Assembly (NCBI GenBank): GCA_948474755.1
Contig: CAOLHI010003151.1
Coordinates: 124,001 to 188,000, forward strand
DNA from: Ctenosaura bakeri
Lineage: Eukaryota; Chordata; Lepidosauria; Squamata; Iguanidae
DNA: 64,000 nt
Direction of reading: 5' to 3'
Positions 33,275 through 44,350 of this stretch are shown piece after piece. Every line of letters starts with the position of its first letter. Position 1 is the stretch's first letter. The notes under the pieces were generated by a model, which did not search any database, had not been told where the DNA came from, and worked only from the letters and a program-made list of their open reading frames with translations. Both the position numbers and the translations under genes were made by a program.

Positions 33275-34224
33275 CAGAGGTGGATATAGGCTGGGGCAAA
33301 GGGGGCCCGTTCCCTGGGTGCCATTCCCAGGGGGACACAAAAGCCGCCGTCCCCCATCCACCTCCATGCCCACCTGCCACCTCCCTGTACACTTTCACAC
33401 CTGTCCACCACCTTCCCAAACCTTCCTGCACCTGCCCACTGCCTTTCCACACCCTTCCATGCTCACCCGCCACCTGCAGTGCACTTTTGCACCCGCCCAA
33501 CACCCCACGGTGCCTTTCCACACCCGCTCACAACCCCCTGCCCCCTTCCATGCCCGCCCACCACCTCATCATGTATTTTTGTGCACACCCACCCCCACCC
33601 CGCCCCTTCCACACCTGCCTGCCACCTCCTCGCACACTTTCATGCCCACTCGTCACCCCCTGCCCACTTCTGCACCCTTCCACAACCTCATGCACTTCTG
33701 CCCCTGCCCCCTCCCCTTCTGTACCCGCCCACCACCTGATGCACTTTCATACCCACCCGCCACATTCCCAGACCTTCCCATGCCCACCTGCCACCCCCTC
33801 ATGCCTTTCCATGCCTGTTTGCACCTCCTCATACACTTTTGCACCTGCCTGCCACCCCTCTGCCTCCTTCCATGCCTGCCCGCCACCCCCTGTGCCTTTC
33901 TATGCCCACTCGCAACCCCCCGCAACCTTTTGTGCCCACCCACCACCCCCCTACAAAGTTTCCCACCTGCCACCCACCCACTCCCCTCTGCACCTGCCTG
34001 CAACCCTTTCACACTTGCCTGCCACCTCCTTGCACACTTTCATTTCCCCCGCCACCTTCTCATGCCTTCCTGCGCCCACCCGCCACACCTTGCATGCCCT
34101 TCCGCACCGGCTCACCGACGACCCCCTCATCCTTCCATTTGAGGGGGGGTGGCAGCATCAGCAGCACCTAGGGGTGCAACTTCCACACTTGCCCCAGGTG
34201 CTGCTGAACCTATATACACCACTG
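33275..34224. mobile_element. hAT-like transposon carrying a C-rich minisatellite
   Basis: The element is 950 bp. Its inverted termini are CAGAGGTGGATATAGGCT and AACCTATATACACCACTG (complement CAGTGGTGTATATAGGTT, 14 of 18 matching). The flanking octamer GATTTGAA is identical at 33267-33274 and 34225-34232, and it interrupts a SINE at a place where the SINE consensus is continuous. CAG...CTG ends with an 8-bp duplication are typical of hAT. Roughly 740 bp of the interior is a tandem array (separate entry). No transposase is present. Frames of up to 355 codons through it exist only because the 30-base unit has few stops. Confidence 0.85.
33381..34120. repeat. C-rich minisatellite, about 26 units of about 30 bp
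   Basis: The typical unit is near CCCCTGCCCCTTCCATGCCC followed by ACCCGCCAC. Most units are 30 or 31 bases; a few are 21-28 or 34. The plus strand is very C-rich and G-poor. Most units contain TTCCATGCC, TTTCCACACC or CTTTTGCACC at the same place, so the array is old or was diverse when it expanded. A unit near 30 bases keeps several forward frames open (290, 355, 110 and 86 codons), giving Pro/His/Cys-rich nonsense. Confidence 0.85.
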
Positions 34225-34256
34225 GATTTGAAGGCACATAATAATAAACAACCATA
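34225..34256 (+). repeat. tRNA-derived SINE, right part (tail)
   Basis: GATTTGAAGGCACATAATAA and the following AACAACC complete the SINE interrupted at 33274. Confidence 0.75.
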
Positions 34257-36970
34257 TGAACATTTAATGAGGTACTATAGTCAGTTCTCAAAATTCTTTA
34301 AAAAATCATCCTATGAATTGGTCTTTGGGATGGAACAAGACAAATGACTTACAAATATATCTTTAGGGCACACGTTTCTCTTCTAGGAGATTTCAGGCAC
34401 ATTGAGGTTGGACGGAGAAAGACCTTGATTGCTATCCCAAACAACTACTCTCCATCAAGTGTAGACAATTTTGGGCTAAATGGATAGATTTATTATCATA
34501 GTTTCTTTGGTGTCTGACAACTCTTTTTATTAGGAGAAGATACATCACAAGAAAGACTTTTGATTAACAAGCTTTATGCTTTTTTGGAAACAGTGACACA
34601 GATGGCTTTTATTTTTTCTTCAGTCAAAATTCCCCTGACTTGATTCATATTGAACAGTGGTAGGGTGGAAAATGCTTCTTCATGGCTTACATCCAACGCA
34701 GCTTCAGTAATGTCTATGAAAGAAACTTGCTTCATTTTCAAGCACATGTTATCAGAGAAAGAAAGGGAAGCATTACCCCACTCCCATTTATGTCAGTATT
34801 GTGGTATATAATTTCCTATAGCATGACCAACTTCTAGAGGTTGCAGAGGCTGCACTAGCCTACCCCAAGGCCATACAACCCATTGCAGCCATGCCACGAT
34901 ATGGCAATCAACCATTGATTTGGCTTAAAAGTAAGTGTGCTGGAGCATGTACCTTGCTTTTAAACTAAACCATATTTTCATGATGCTTCCAAAAGTGGAC
35001 TGCAACAACTGAGAGAAGTCAAGAAACAAAAGGCAATGGTGATCAGGACTGTTAAATTCAGTTAGCAGAAATCCCATGGATTTTTTCAGAAACTTTACCA
35101 AGCAACTATTAATTACTTCTCCCTTTAACTCATGTGTATGCATGTGTGTATATTTGTTGTATGTTGTGTTTTCCATTTTACCAATCTTCTGCAGGATTAA
35201 GTAACTAACATACAAAAGGCATATAACCAATTTTGTACAATAAAACAAGTTTTTCTAAGCTAAAGTATATCCAGCTTCTCTTTAAAATGCTTCCTCACTT
35301 TTCTTCCAATTATTATATGAAGCTAAATCTGCCACTAGAAAATAACTAGGTTATTGTGAGAGGAAGAGAAGCTGGAAGAGAAGATGGATGGGTTTAGAGG
35401 AAGAGAGAGAGAGATTCTGTGACGGAGTACCTGTGTATATGCTGAGACTTTGGATGTAAACTTTTGCTTCTTTTATTACCACATACAAGAATGAATAATT
35501 TAAACAATTTTTGGTCTGCTGAGATAGCTTATTTGAGGTTTTGTGCATCTTTCAACATTTTTTTGCACATCAGGACTTTTTTGTAAAAAAAAAAAGCTAT
35601 TCACGCAAAAACCTTGTTTCTTTCTACAAAACTTTTTGGTTTAAAAAAATGAACATATTTGTGCAAAACACACTGTTTTCTTTGCAAAAATGCAGCAAAG
35701 AAAAATACCTAACCAATAGCTTTCTGAATGAAGACTGGAGGACTGCACTTATCGAAATGCCTTTGAACATTGAACTGGCCTTCCACAAAAATACCGGGTA
35801 TTCAAATAATCGCTAATGTCTGACAAATCAAATAGGCATCTATCCCATCTAAACATATTTAAATGGCAAATAAAGATAAATTATTTTTTCTCAAAATGAG
35901 ACCAGAAATTAGGCAACTACTACTGTAAGATGCTTCCTTCCACTGCTTTGTATTCTTCAGCTAATAGCATGAGCCCACCAGTTTACTTAACAATGGAGGA
36001 ATCATGAGATGTACAAAACTTGTTAATTACAATGCCAATACCATTAACACCTCCCTTAGGACACCAATACATCCCTGGTTCCCTTCAGAGCAGTACATGT
36101 TAATTGTTGCTCTACTGTTGATATGCAATTAGCACATTAATTTTATCATTTGATTAATTGTAATTAACACATCAATTAATTGACTAATCCTTTTATGTCA
36201 ACCTCAACTATTCCTCTGCAGATAATATCAAAGTTTATGCACATATTACGCTTCATCCATTGACTGCTATATCAAGCTTAACTGCTGTATTCACCTCTAG
36301 CTCAATATTAGCCTGTCTGACTGGTTTCACTACAGGTAAACATGAGGGACTGACGGCAGATCTGTTTTTGCATAGCACTGAAACAAAAGCCAACTATTAA
36401 AAGGAGAAGCTAATTTACTCCAGGGTAAATAGTATGAAAAGATGAATGTGCTAGGTTTTCTGTTTGGTTAAGAAAAACTTTGTCCAACATAGTATGCATA
36501 ATTTAAAGGTATTTAAACATTTAAATATGTTTTAGTCCATGGGCTGAAGGACACTCAGTAGTCAAGCTGACACTTTGAATGTAGAGATGGGAAGATCACC
36601 AGCTGAAACAATGTAGAGCAGCTATACTAGCTCTCCTCCAATTGATTTCTTCCTGGTGTGTTGGACAACTTTGTTTACCTTAATATGTGGCCATGTTCTC
36701 TTGGGCTGTGGGAGGTACAATCCAAAAAAAATAAAAAAAAATAAGGACACCACCAGGTTGAAGATGACAGATGCAGATATTATCAAGCTTGATAGGCTAG
36801 AGTTGTGACAAGAGGTGTGAAAATCTCTCAGGCCAAATTCTCCTAGTTTCTTGTGTTCTGAAATTCATGCACACTTTTTTGTGTTTTCCTAATTTGTGCA
36901 TTTATTTGCACAATTTACCTGATTTATGCAACTTTTCTCCATTAAAACAAGCGTGCTTCTGGATTTTTTA
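34257..36970. other. No gene recognised; weak repeat remnants
   Basis: Two segments, about 35545-35700 and 36835-36960, are rich in TTTGTGCA/TTGCAAAA-like words. They faintly resemble the AT-rich repeat of 137-905. The 91- and 107-codon frames have no motif. Confidence 0.3.
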
Positions 36971-37332
36971 AAATATAAATATTTTAGTTGTTCATATTTT
37001 CTATTTTTTGTGTTGTTTTGTTTCTGGGAAAAGCCCCTTTAGTCTTGCCAATAAAAGGATGTTCAAGGAAAGGTGTGGATTTCATGAAAGAAGTCTTGGG
37101 AGATGTGAAAAAAGCTGCTTTCATTGAGACAGCTGAGTCTAGCACATTTTTTCCATTTCTAGATCACAGTCATAGAAAGCAGTCTTCTATGAGCCTTGTG
37201 TTTGAATAAGATGAATAATGGTCACAGTTGAGCAATATATTGTTCATTCTCATAGAAAACCATTTCTTCTTGCATCTGAATCCTTATAATACATTATAGA
37301 TGATAACTAATAAGCTTTATATAACAAGTATA

Positions 37333-37376
37333 TATGCCATCTAAGTGTGTTCGTTTGTTTCTTTGTTTGTCAGTCT
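37333..37376. repeat. GTTT-rich simple repeat
   Basis: Short GTTT/GTTTCTTT units, imperfect. Confidence 0.5.
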
Positions 37377-37529
37377 GCTTATTCCTCTTGTAGCAGACAC
37401 ATGCTAGGACCTTAGCCTCACATCCCCTCTTTGTAGTATGAATACCCACATGTGAAGATACACAGTGTGAGCGCTATGCAATAACCATGCAAAATAACAA
37501 CACAGGGCAACAGATGTCAATGAAAAGGT

Positions 37530-37705
37530 ACCACCGTGCAATGCATAACAGACAATGCACAACTGCAATGCAAGTATAGGAAGGATTACTCCAATGCAAT
37601 GTCCACAACACAGAATATAGGATGCACAACCACAATGCAAAGTATAGATGCACAACCAAAACAACTAATGCATGATGCACAACTTGTAAACACAAGGCAA
37701 GATGA
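37530..37705. repeat. Degenerate tandem array of ATGCACAAC/CAATGCAA units
   Basis: ATGCACAACTGCAATGCAAG, AATGCAATGTCCACAACACA, GATGCACAACCACAATGCAA and GATGCACAACCAAAAC, plus related blocks, recur over about 170 bases with a unit of roughly 25-50 bases. The opposing frames (86, 88 and 96 codons) come from this array. Confidence 0.6.
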
Positions 37706-38559
37706 ACATGCTGTCTGTGCAACTCCACTTCCACCTCTATCAGCAGAATATATTCTTTGGGCAATGGTGACTTTTTATTCCTGTTTGACTTTATATCCTT
37801 AACAGACTTTTCCCCAAATTTAGAGAAATCCTAAGAGATAGTTTGATTCTTGCTCACTAGGTACTCCCATTTGTGCACCATCAATGTATGTACATATGAA
37901 GTGAGAAAATTTAGCTTTTCTATACTGTGTGGTTCATCGGGCAACCTAGAAAATGGTTAACTGCCATCGCCTTGGTGCCATAATCCCAACAACCAGTCAG
38001 AATACTGGAGCAAGACCCAGAAGCTAATTAAGTCATTTGATTAGTTTCTTTAGATGGAATATTCAGAGTTGGAGCTTGAAGGCTCCTCTCTGGTCTACTA
38101 TGAAGTAGTCCTGCATTCTGCTGTGGGCCCCACACATTGGTTGTTCAAGAAGCTTTTCATCCTTTTTGGAAGAAGTGCAGCTACAATACAGACATTCAGA
38201 ACCTCAAAAAAGAAAGGTTTTTCAAACTTTAATGTTTTTCAAATTCAATGAATGATTCATCTTAACAGAGATATCCAAAATTAGCTCACAGTTTTGTTAC
38301 TGGTTAAAATTGGTGACAGTTCAGGATGAATGAGTCCCTTCTCACACAAAACACATCTGAGAAATGTAAGTTGTCTCTCTGCTCCTTTCTAGATTCCTAG
38401 GATGCTAAGCAACCTCACATGCTCATAGATTGTTCACCCTCAAAATTCATATCACAAAGCTGTAATAACTCAATACTGTCAGCAAATGTGAATGATGGCA
38501 GTTCTATCTAGCAGAGCATTCAAACTGGCAAGGGAGAAGCTGAGAATGAAGCCCTCCTC

Positions 38560-38683
38560 AGGTCCCTGAATCTGCAAGACCTGAGGAAGGCTACTGAGGA
38601 CAGGGTGAATTGGAGTTCTGTCATTCACAGAGTTGCCATAAATTGAAGTCAGCTTGACAGAAGTTAACAACAATAACAATTTA
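38560..38683 (+). repeat. tRNA-derived SINE, 3' half
   Basis: The sequence ends with GAGTTGCCATAAATTGAAGT, then CAGCTTGACAG, AAGTTAACAACAATAACAA, the usual SINE tail. The promoter head is not recognisable. Confidence 0.6.
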
Positions 38684-38689
38684 GCTGTC

Positions 38690-40490
38690 AGTCTGAATTT
38701 GCACCAGGGTGTGAAAAAACAGATTTATGGTGCTATGCTTTCATTTATATTAAAAGCTGAAAAGAAATTAGACCACGGGGTTTAATTTTCTTGCCCCAAG
38801 TGATCTTTAGGGGCCATAGAGTAGGCAATCCTGTCAGTAGACTGAAAAGGAGGTAGGGAAATAGGAATGGGATCCTGTCGAGACCAGTGTCTTGCCCCCT
38901 TTCCGCTGAGCAGCATACCAGCATTTTGAGGCACCTATGTAAGCAGACTTTTAAATGATCTGAATTTTTTGAAAAAACAAAAACAGATTGAATGGTGACT
39001 TAAAACATGTTAAGTCTAACTACATGGAAATTCAATTTAAAATTATTAGAAAAGAATGATAAAATATATAAAAATGTACAATAATGTTAAAAATATGGCC
39101 AATATCTGTGGAAAGCTATGACTGTTTGTGTCAACCATGAGTCAAGTGTGTCAAAAACTGTCAAGTAGAAAGGAAATGAAGGAGGAGGAGGAGGAGGAGG
39201 AGGAGGATGGGCATGGCTTGTTCCATGAAGTAGAACAAGTTAATTCCTTTATAATATCACAAAGTCAGTACAGAGTAGCTCAGATGACTGAAAAGATTTC
39301 ACTTGTTGAGATCTTTGATTCTGATTCTCTAGCCTGTCCTACTTCAAGAACAGTGAGTGATGTCACTTTGCAAAGCTGGGACAGCTAAACAAAAACCTCC
39401 TGGAAACTTTCCCTGTACAATGTTAATTTCAACTGCATCATTTCCTGCAATAAAACCTCACTGAGGTTGATTTACTTTTGAGAAGGCTTATACTGTTAAC
39501 TTTGGCTTTCTTCCATTCATTTCTAGAACAGAGTCCTGTTTCACACATGCAGTGCTCTACTCTTCCTCATATTGCACATGGATCCTGCAAGAAGTGATTT
39601 ACACATGAATAACACTGCTGCACAGAATCCACTGTTTTACAGTGCAACCAAATGCAGCCAATGGAACCTTTCACCCTAATTCTAAAAACATGCACATGGA
39701 AGTTAGCTTTCAATTTGCCATACTGCCAAGTTCTTGCTTTAGGACTGAGGTGGAATGTTTGAAGGGCATTCGTCAAGCACTTGAGCAATGTAATGATCTT
39801 AGGCCAACCAGTCCCAGCTTGGTTTATTAAAACAGGCTGAATGGATTCAGTAGTTGTAGCTGGGGTATTTGTGTGACAAAGGTTAGGAAATGGAAGTAGG
39901 GCAGAAGACTCTAATAACTAAGAGTAAAGATTTCCTAGGAAGTGAGTCTGCAGGTTTTTTAGAACTGGAGGTTAGCCAGGAAGAAGAGAGAAGAGAGAGC
40001 ACTGTCAAAGTCTTGAAAAGAAATAGGGGTCAAGAGAAAAGGTTAATAGAGGAAAGGGACAGAGACTGGTGTGTTAAAGCCATTGGAAAAAAAGGAAATG
40101 TGCTTGGAAATATGACTCTCTGAAGAATAGCTGAATGGATTAGATTTCAAGGAAGGCATTCATTAGTTTGATTAGTAGAAGCAGAATACCCAAGAAAAAC
40201 AAAATTTGTGAAGTGAAGTAGAACTAAGATTTGGAGAAACTGATATAGGAGTGACATATTATGCATTAAGAAAAGAGACTGAGATGTTTTATCTGACCAA
40301 CAGAAGTATTTGGAACAAAGTTGCTTATGCATGGGAATTTAGGTGTTTTAGGGGATTTGGGTTGAACCAAATGAGTAGCTAAATTATCACTAGTCCTACA
40401 GATGGGATTGGAGTGAGACACAAAAGGAAACTGAAAAACTTGCCCAGACTGAAATGTAAGAGAAGGTTCAAAATTCCAACATGGGCAAAA
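38690..40490. other. No gene recognised
   Basis: It contains a (GGA)n run at about 39179-39207 that gives a poly-Glu stretch in an 86-codon frame (39128-39388). It has no start context or motif to support a gene. The other frames are shorter. Confidence 0.35.
39179..39207. repeat. (GGA)n microsatellite
   Basis: About nine GGA units in AT-rich DNA. Confidence 0.85.
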
Positions 40491-40499
40491 CATCCAAAG

Positions 40500-40620
40500 C
40501 AGGGATAGGAACGTATGACATTTCACATATGGTTGGACTAGAACTTTCATCATCCATAGTCAGCACAGCAAATGATGAAGAATAATGGTAGTATATAATC
40601 CAAGAACATTGTGAAGGACA
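40500..40620. repeat. Palindromic repeat related to 12866-13003
   Basis: GGGATAGGAACGTATGACAT, then TTGGACTAGAACTTTCATCA, follow the order of the reptilian palindrome (GGGAACCTGTGGCCC...TTGGACTACAACTCCCATCA). It is diverged. Confidence 0.4.
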
Positions 40621-40624
40621 AGAT

Positions 40625-41660
40625 ATCCCCCCTAAGGATTTTGAAAGGAGCCTAGGGAGTTTCTAAAATAAAACAGTTCTTGAGTTAGAGTGTCCCATTA
40701 AGCTTAATAAGCCATACTACTGAAAGCAAGAGAATCCTAACCATAGACTCAGAAGTGAACAGATCCTGAAAGGGATTTTTGTTTTAATGTGATGCTTTAA
40801 TTGTCAACCAGACACCTTCACACACATATCCATATGTAGCTAATGCCGCACGGACCAAGGTACAATTGTATATGTGGAGTGCAAATCTGTGCACAGCTGT
40901 CCTCAAGGTCTTACATCATGCAGAGGCAGCCTGTGTGCATAAAACTTGTACACAGATATTTCCTTTTATAATGTTGCTGTGGGTTTTATCTCATTTTGCC
41001 TTTGCACTTGATTTCCTTTTATTCTCTTTTAGAAATTGCCCTGGGAATATGACTGAAGGATGGTGTAAAAAATATTGGCATTAGATGGATGGAGGGATGA
41101 TAGATAATAGTCTACTTGAGGAAAGGAGAACCTTGCCTACCGGTATTGCTCTTTGCATGCTCATGGACTACTACTTCCAGCCATTCCTTCCTATGGGCCA
41201 GGCTCTCAGGGGCTGTAGGAACTGGAGCCCAGAACCTGCAGAACCATGCGTTTTCCAGCCCTATATAACATGTTAGCACACAGTCTTAATGAAAACACTC
41301 CCTCTTCCCCTGCCCTCAATTCACAACGAATGTTCATTCATTCTCAAAGTCATCTGTGGAACTGAAATCAAAATATTAAGGTTTTTTTTTTAACACATGT
41401 TCTTTTAAAAATAAAACTGTAGGCAGGCTGCTAATATACAAAAGCAGTTATAGATGTTCAAATTCTAAAAATTCACATAGATTTTTTAAAGTATTCTTTA
41501 AGATACTCAAAAACTAGTTGTTGTTGTTGTTTCATTTAACTTTAAAATCTGAATTATTTTTTGCAAGCTCTCCTCTGCTTTTCCAGCCCATGCAGGGAGG
41601 TAAAATCCTCTGACCCTTGTAAAGATCAAGGGATTGGCATGTATGGGAAAGCTCATAATA
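40625..41660. other. No gene recognised
   Basis: Short frames only. There is a T run near 41382 and a short TTG repeat near 41517. Confidence 0.35.
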
Positions 41661-41663
41661 CAT

Positions 41664-41850
41664 GGTTATAGCCCTATTCCACTTTAACAGCTACGGCTAC
41701 ATCCTGTGGAATCCTATGGTTTGTAGTTTGTTGAGGCACAAGAGTTCTCTGGCTGAGAATTCTAAATTCCTCACCCTATACTGGAAATCTGAGAACCCTA
41801 TAGGATGGCTCCAAAGCAGGTAAAGTGGAATCATACTGCTTAAATATCTA
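41664..41850. mobile_element. Palindromic MITE, family A, diverged copy
   Basis: CCTATTCCACTTTAACAGCT, ACATCCTGTGGAATCCTATG, CTCTGGCTGAGAATTCTAAA and AGGTAAAGTGGAATCATACT give the foldback structure. The GGCC ends are lost. Confidence 0.65.
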
Positions 41851-44030
41851 ATGTTAAAGGACCACTGGCTGACAATTGTGAGTAACTAGATGCTGAGTTC
41901 AGCATGGATCTTTGTTCTAACTGAGCAGGGCTCGTATGATAGCAGATATTGAAGGAATAATGGGAAATTTCCAAGGTTCCCCTGTAATTTATAGCTGATA
42001 TAACATATAGGTGATATGACTCATATCGGATTGATCCAAAATCTACCCTACACACACACTTTTTTCAGAATTTAAATTGAATATTTTGAATAATTACTTC
42101 ACAAATCCATCCTTTGCATACAGGTGACTCAGAACGTTATGTATTAATGTTAGTAAATAACAATCTTCACCTGGTCTTTGTTGAAAGAGCACAAATGTAC
42201 ATGAAAATTATAATGGTTTGTGGTCAAGACAAGCTTTTCCAGTTCTTTTCTGAAATAATGAACTCCATTCCTAAATAAAACAGTCTCCAGATTGTTGTGG
42301 ATCAATGACAGTGAGGAGTGAAAAAGAAAAAGAAATAAATAAAACATCCATCAAGTGAATAGAAAGCCCTCAGGCTAAAGCCATTAAAACAGATGATTGA
42401 GTGACTACTAGCAAGGTAGAGGGAGATACTTCCTTCAGAGCATCTTTGCAAACTTGAACAAGAATTTGGATCACCTTTCCTGCACTTTTCGATTTGCTGA
42501 CCTTTATTTTATTATTTCATATGCTCCTACCCTGTTTCTAAAAAAGAACATTCTCCCTTCCTGTTATACCATACTTAGCAGTCCTGGGATTAATGCAGCA
42601 GTAAAAATTGGTTAGATGACAGAAGAAGAAAAAAAGAGGGAGGGCAACGGCTCCAGCCTCACTATGTGGTCATGTACTTACTTTAAAAGAAGAGGTGCTT
42701 ATTAGTGTTAGATTGACAGCTGTGAAGTCAAAGTAAACATGAGCAAGCTTGGTGTCTGTCTTCCCATACTGCCCTCCCATACTGGCACATTGATGACCTG
42801 GAAGGAAGTTCAGTCCTTGTGCTCTTGTAGGTTCTGGCCTATCTGGTGGGATTTCCAATTGGGGAGCCAATTAGAGTAAGCTTGGCAGCGGTCCTTTCCT
42901 GTTACCTGCACACCTATCTGTCAGAAAGCAGTGCTGAGGAGTAAGGCACTTAGTTAATGAATGTGAAAACAACAGCTGAAGAGAAGGAGAGTTCCTTCTG
43001 TTAGGCATATACTATTTGACTCGTGTCGACATTCATGAAGTTAAAGAATAAGCTTCTGTCAATGCTGCTGCTACTTACTGATTTGTCCCGAAGCACAGAA
43101 TTCTTGCCTTGTTCAGGCTATTGACAGAAGATTGTTCCTATATTCCTCCCCTGAATGGGCTCTTGCTAACATGATAACCATTCTATGGCTTCAAACTAAA
43201 GGAGCAGGCAGAGGGTCATTTTTTCTCTCAGTCTTTGTATTCTTCACCTTCAACCCTCCCTCATCTCTTTAAAGCCAGAGAATTATTTCTGTGGGGGAAA
43301 AAAAAATAGTTCCACCTATTCTGTTTCTGAACAATTTAATTATTATTCCCACAATTTAAGGACTCAGGGCTCCAGCTAAAAAAAAAGATCTATTATGTTA
43401 TTATTCTGTCACAATTACAAAAGGTGTGGATATTTCCTGCTGTCTGAAAAGGTAAGATAAGTTTTGATATTAACTTTCTTTCTGAGCCTGACAAATGCAG
43501 CATGCATTTTGCAGTGACTAAATGTTTCTTCGTGACAACATTCCTTTCCTCACTATTTCACACCGTCTGTGATACTTTGCTGTTGTAATTTTATTGGGAG
43601 CCTGCTATCAAAAACACACTGCTCTTGGTCTTAAAGCCAGTGCATTTTGCCTTGACTTACATTCAAAAGAAATTAATATAAATGCAGAGCTGCTGTGAAA
43701 CTGCTTGGCAGCCACAGTCAAGTTCCTGGTAAACAAGATTCTCATCAGAAAACAGGAATAATACCTTTTTGTTGTTAAGCTTGGTCAGAAGGCTAAAGAT
43801 TTAGTGAGCATAAAAATGCCAGCTCTAGACCTGGAATGAGGCACAATTTCCAGGAGTATTACAGGGTGAAGTGTCCACTACTGCTTGATGTGTTTTTTTA
43901 AACAGAGGAATTAAGTTTCAAGGTTGTTATTCAGTGAGTTTTATATGGCCCTTATACTTCAATTTCTGAAAACAGGCTGAGTTTTCAGAGGCAGATATAG
44001 AATTCTAGCACTGTAGCAGCCTGAGAAATC
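41851..44030. other. Repeat-poor region; possible conserved noncoding DNA near 43540-43760
   Basis: I find no SINE, MITE or LINE tail. The section 43540-43760 (for example AAAGCCAGTGCATTTTGCC and GAGCTGCTGTGAAACTGC) has the texture of a vertebrate conserved noncoding element, but this is an impression only. Confidence 0.25.
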
Positions 44031-44039
44031 TATAGGACT

Positions 44040-44175
44040 TCCTTGAAGAAGTCAATAAACTAATGTGGATAAGGGTGATTATGTCAATATTCTGCATTTG
44101 GACTTTCAAAAAGTATTTGACAAGATCCCCAATAAAGATACTTAAACAGCTAAATAGTCATGGCTTAAAAGGGCA
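44040..44175 (+). pseudogene. Fossil LINE reverse-transcriptase motif A
   Basis: The frame at 44065-44130 reads VDKGDYVNILHLDFQKVF followed by DKIP. This is the conserved block of non-LTR reverse transcriptases that contains the first catalytic aspartate (consensus like YLDFSKAFDxVPH). The Asp codon is 44101-44103. After a frame change near 44129 it continues KILKQLNSHGLKG, matching the usual KRLLKKLxSHGLxG continuation. CR1- or L2-type origin is likely. Only about 45 residues are identifiable, with at least one frameshift, so it is a dead fragment. Confidence 0.75.
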
Positions 44176-44350
44176 TGTCCCCGCGCAGATCAGCAATTGC
44201 TTGGAAAAAGGCTTGGCTAAATTAAGAGCTGCTCAAATTACAATTGCACACGGCCCTGTGGTTTCCCAGCGAGCAATCAAAAACCTTTGTGGCATATAAT
44301 TTTTTGCCATTGCACTTTATGTAGCAACATTATGTTAGATATTGATATAA
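44176..44350. promoter_or_regulatory. Possible conserved noncoding element beside the RT fossil
   Basis: This stretch keeps several CpGs (CCCCGCGCAGATCAGCAATT; ACACGGCCC; CCCAGCGAGCAATC) in a region that is otherwise AT-rich and CpG-poor, and shows no repeat signature. Kept CpGs next to a decayed LINE hint at constraint. No function can be read from it. Confidence 0.2.

Noticed and set aside
33270..34347. Open frames of 290 and 355 codons, the longest in the window, rich in Pro, His, Cys and Thr
   Set aside because: They run through the 30-base C-rich minisatellite. Several forward frames are open at once because the unit has few stops, and the frames cross the transposon end into the split SINE.
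39128..39388. 86-codon frame with a poly-Glu run
   Set aside because: Glu run from a GGA microsatellite; no domain on either side.
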